Assembly (NCBI GenBank): GCA_027488055.1
Contig: JAIYCK010000004.1
Location: 1 to 7,713, forward strand
Direction: 5' to 3'
Source of the DNA: Flavobacteriales bacterium
GTDB lineage: Bacteria; Bacteroidota; Bacteroidia; Flavobacteriales_D; Sanyastnellaceae
Length of the DNA stretch: 7,713 nucleotides
The position numbers and the translations under genes are program-made. The notes below the pieces were generated by a model that worked only from the letters and a program-made list of their open reading frames with translations, had not been told where the DNA came from and made no database searches. Of this stretch, positions 5,760 through 7,713 are shown in pieces; within the stretch, counting starts at the first letter, position 1; every line of letters starts with the position of its first letter.

Positions 5760-7014
5760 ACTTTACAATACGTTCGAAAACCAATTGCGTGACAAACTCG
5801 CGGGGCATGAAATGCCCTATGAGCCTCAGCATTGGAACGATTTGCAGTCCAATCTGCGACCGCAAGGACGCAGCTCGAGCGCGCTCATAGTTGCTCTTTT
5901 AGCAACTTTCACTTTTTTGGGCGGCCTTGGTATCGCCAGCTATCAAGCGATTAATTTAAAGTCCACAGCAAAAGTTGCCTCCAGCAAGGATCTTGGCCTT
6001 GAATCAGCTGTGGTGAAAAAGTCACAATCTAAAGCTCTAGTAACAGTTCCTTCGTCCGATTCAATGTCGGAAGCTGTGAAAACCAATACAACGTCTAACC
6101 TTTCAATGCATAGCGTTTCGACGGAAAATAAGACACAAACTCCTGTTGTGCCAAATACTGAAATCAATGCGCCAACTGAGTTTGCAAACAATGCGAATCC
6201 AGCCGAAGCTACAGTGCCTCTTGCAGCAGAAAATCAGAAGAAAAAGTTGGCTTTCGCTCCAAGTGTGTCGACAGCATGCGCTGGCTCAGAGATCGAGTTC
6301 AAAGTTACAAGTCTTCCAGACGGCGTGACTGGCAACTACATCTGGAACTTCGGCGATGGCAAGTTCAAGGCAGAAACAGCTCCTTCAAACATTTACACAA
6401 AGCCAGGTCACTATGATGTATCGTTGTCCATCACTGACGACAACGGCCGCATCACCACCACGGTCCTTAACAAAGCCATTGTGATTGTTCCTACTCCAAA
6501 AGCTGATTTCACATGGCACTTCGACAACGTTGACCCAGATCGCCCGACGATCAAAGTCATCAACACAAGCGCCAATGCGAGTAGTTCCGAGTGGACCATG
6601 AAAGACGGCTCCAAAATGACAGACATCAATCCATCGATTGACCTACTCAGCCAAGGAAAGCATATGTTGGCTTTGCAAGTGACCAATCAATATGGTTGCA
6701 GCAATGGAACTGTGAAGCACATTTCGGTCAACAGCGACTTGAATCTTGGAGCGCCGAAAGCAATGAAGATCGGCAAAGATACCTTCATGCCTGAGGCACT
6801 TAAGTCTAACAAACACAACTTTATACTGACCATCTACGATCCATCGGGAAATGCGGTATACGAAACATCGAATCGCAGCAAAGGCTGGGACGGATCCTTA
6901 AGTGGAGGCAGCCAAGCAACCATTGGACAAAACTATCAATGGCGTGTATTGATCATCAATGACCTCACGAAAGAAGAAAAATATTTTAACGGAACGCTGA
7001 ATATTATACCTTAA
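5752..7014 (+). CDS. Single-pass membrane protein with PKD-like domains and T9SS type B-like C-terminus; putative anti-sigma/sensor
   Basis: Residues 1-42 form a short, probably cytoplasmic segment (FENQLRDKL, then EMPYEPQHWNDLQSNL). A transmembrane helix follows at about 43-65 (ALIVALLATFTFLGGLG). Residues 70-165 are a Ser/Thr/Asn/Ala-rich low-complexity stalk. PKD domain 1 is at about 170-246, with the hallmark WNFGDG (198-203) and YTKPGHYDVSLSITD. A degenerate PKD-like domain is at about 248-325, where WTMKDG (281-286) replaces WNFGDG. Residues 326-420 resemble the gliding/T9SS type B C-terminal domain (FMPEA, ILTIYDPSGNAVYETS, GWDGSL, YQWRV, FNGTLNII), but the usual PNGDGxND signature is absent. 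The 42-residue head is long for a cleaved signal peptide, so I read it as a signal anchor with the bulk in the periplasm. The 8-nt overlap with the sigma gene suggests an anti-sigma factor or sensor; no ZAS or FecR domain is seen, so this is inference from context. It could instead be an envelope structural protein co-transcribed with the sigma factor. Confidence 0.85.
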   Translation: MNKLYNTFENQLRDKLAGHEMPYEPQHWNDLQSNLRPQGRSSSALIVALLATFTFLGGLGIASYQAINLKSTAKVASSKDLGLESAVVKKSQSKALVTVPSSDSMSEAVKTNTTSNLSMHSVSTENKTQTPVVPNTEINAPTEFANNANPAEATVPLAAENQKKKLAFAPSVSTACAGSEIEFKVTSLPDGVTGNYIWNFGDGKFKAETAPSNIYTKPGHYDVSLSITDDNGRITTTVLNKAIVIVPTPKADFTWHFDNVDPDRPTIKVINTSANASSSEWTMKDGSKMTDINPSIDLLSQGKHMLALQVTNQYGCSNGTVKHISVNSDLNLGAPKAMKIGKDTFMPEALKSNKHNFILTIYDPSGNAVYETSNRSKGWDGSLSGGSQATIGQNYQWRVLIINDLTKEEKYFNGTLNIIP

Positions 7015-7051
7015 CCAAAGTAAGCGTTACTAACTTGTGTGTTTGACCAAG

Positions 7052-7082
7052 AGCCCGAAGATGACCACTTCGGGCTTTTTTT
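7052..7082 (+). terminator. Intrinsic terminator of the sigma operon
   Basis: AGCCCGAAG (7052-7060) pairs perfectly with CTTCGGGCT (7068-7076) around a 7-nt loop, and a run of seven T (7076-7082) follows. It lies 37 nt after the stop of the membrane-protein gene and closes the two-gene unit before the next gene's promoter. Confidence 0.92.
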
Positions 7083-7156
7083 GGACCCTATTGAGTCATT
7101 CACCATTGGCTATTAATAATTTACGCAAAGCGCAACCAAAAAAAAATAGGTCAGTC

Positions 7157-7164
7157 TATATTTG
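7157..7164 (+). promoter_or_regulatory. Candidate -7 element for the C-terminal-truncated secreted protein
   Basis: TATATTTG matches TAnnTTTG exactly. It would place the transcription start near 7169-7171, about 18 nt before the GTG at 7188, which argues against the in-frame GTG at 7164 being the start. No good -33 TTTG/TTG is seen 19-23 nt upstream. A run of nine A (7138-7146) occupies the spacer. Confidence 0.45.
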
Positions 7165-7187
7165 TGACCATACACGAACATAATCCA

Positions 7188-7713
7188 GTGTTGTTGTTTA
7201 GGAAGATTATCCCCTTGTTTCTGATTGCTGTCATTTGGCAGCCTATGCGTGCATTGGCCCAAGCGACCACCAACGATGCAACCTCTGTCTGCGCTTGTAA
7301 TGGCAGTATGACGTATACCAATACAACCGGATCGAATCAAACCTATATTCTGCAATCCATTGGATCTGGCGTCACATACAACTTCAATGGTCTCAATGGT
7401 TTTGTTCAAACTGGACTATGCGCAGGCACATATACCTTGCAGGTACTTTCTAACGGCAACACAACCACCGAATACATCACAGTATCTTCTGCGGACAATG
7501 CGTTTCCGCCGCATACGACCTTGGCGGTTTGTAGCACTACAAGTTCATTTAATCTTGCCAATGCAATAACCGGTTTGAGTCCTAATGGCTTTTGGCTCGA
7601 TCCCCAGGGAACTTTGACATCCAACATCCAAACCACGGCCAATGCACAAGAAGGATTTTATGCCTACATCGATAATAGTCTTGGATGCCCTGTCGCTACA
7701 GGCGTGTATATTG
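7188..7713 (+). CDS. Secreted surface protein with SprB-like beta domain, 5' part (3' cut by window edge)
   Basis: The frame is open to the window end (175 codons). Starting at GTG 7188, the protein opens with LLFRK, a hydrophobic stretch IIPLFLIAVIW and a plausible signal peptidase I site after RALA (residue 24). TTG codons at 7191 and 7194 and GTG at 7164 are alternatives; the first in-frame ATG (residue 20) would destroy the signal peptide. After the signal peptide comes a domain with C35, C37, NGSMTYTN, Y53 and GLCAGTYTLQV (76-86), which resembles the SprB-type repeats of Flavobacteriia surface adhesins (GLCAGTYTVTVTD-like). Next is a second beta unit starting at about 112 (LAVCSTTSSFNL, then GFWLDPQGTL, then LGCPVATGVYI). 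The type of protein suggests a large T9SS-exported adhesin with more repeats and a sorting domain beyond the window. The exact family and length cannot be stated from this fragment. Confidence 0.82.
   Translation, partial: MLLFRKIIPLFLIAVIWQPMRALAQATTNDATSVCACNGSMTYTNTTGSNQTYILQSIGSGVTYNFNGLNGFVQTGLCAGTYTLQVLSNGNTTTEYITVSSADNAFPPHTTLAVCSTTSSFNLANAITGLSPNGFWLDPQGTLTSNIQTTANAQEGFYAYIDNSLGCPVATGVYI

Noticed and set aside
5752..5951. Cleavable signal peptide on the membrane protein
   Set aside because: The hydrophobic stretch starts only after 42 residues and no strong A-x-A site follows, so a signal anchor is the better reading.

Overview
The window looks like chromosomal DNA from a Bacteroidota bacterium, most likely Flavobacteriales. 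Four things point there: a type A Por/T9SS C-terminal sorting domain on a large secreted protein, an MnmA of the Bacteroidota type, -7 promoter elements of the form TAnnTTTG upstream of several genes, and weak or absent Shine-Dalgarno sequences. No tRNA, rRNA, CRISPR array, insertion sequence or phage gene is visible.

Layout, left to right. (1) The 3' part of a DPM1/GtrB-like family 2 glycosyltransferase, cut by the window edge (+). (2) About 250 bp with no convincing gene, ending in a strong hairpin terminator between the two convergent genes. (3) An 867-residue secreted, cysteine-rich modular protein (-) with seven identical-length 21-residue GCTDP...DDGSC repeats and a T9SS sorting domain. 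Its body is a visible two-fold duplication of about 290 residues. (4) mnmA (-), the tRNA 2-thiouridylase. (5) A 208-bp divergent intergenic region with one candidate promoter for each direction, each associated with a 16-bp palindrome. (6) An ECF-type sigma factor (+) that starts at GTG. It overlaps by 8 nt a gene for a single-pass membrane protein with an extracytoplasmic Ser/Thr-rich stalk, two PKD-like domains and a C-terminal domain resembling the gliding/T9SS type B domain. A clean intrinsic terminator closes this pair. (7) The 5' end of a second large secreted protein (+), with a signal peptide and an SprB-like beta domain, running off the window.

How the genes may work together. The sigma factor and the overlapping membrane protein form a two-gene unit that reads as a sigma/anti-sigma or sigma/sensor pair. 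The membrane partner is unusual: its periplasmic part is built from modules normally found on exported surface proteins. Two T9SS-type surface proteins lie close by, so a plausible but unproven idea is that the pair senses and regulates some aspect of envelope or surface-protein export. mnmA is a housekeeping tRNA-modification gene with no evident link to the rest.
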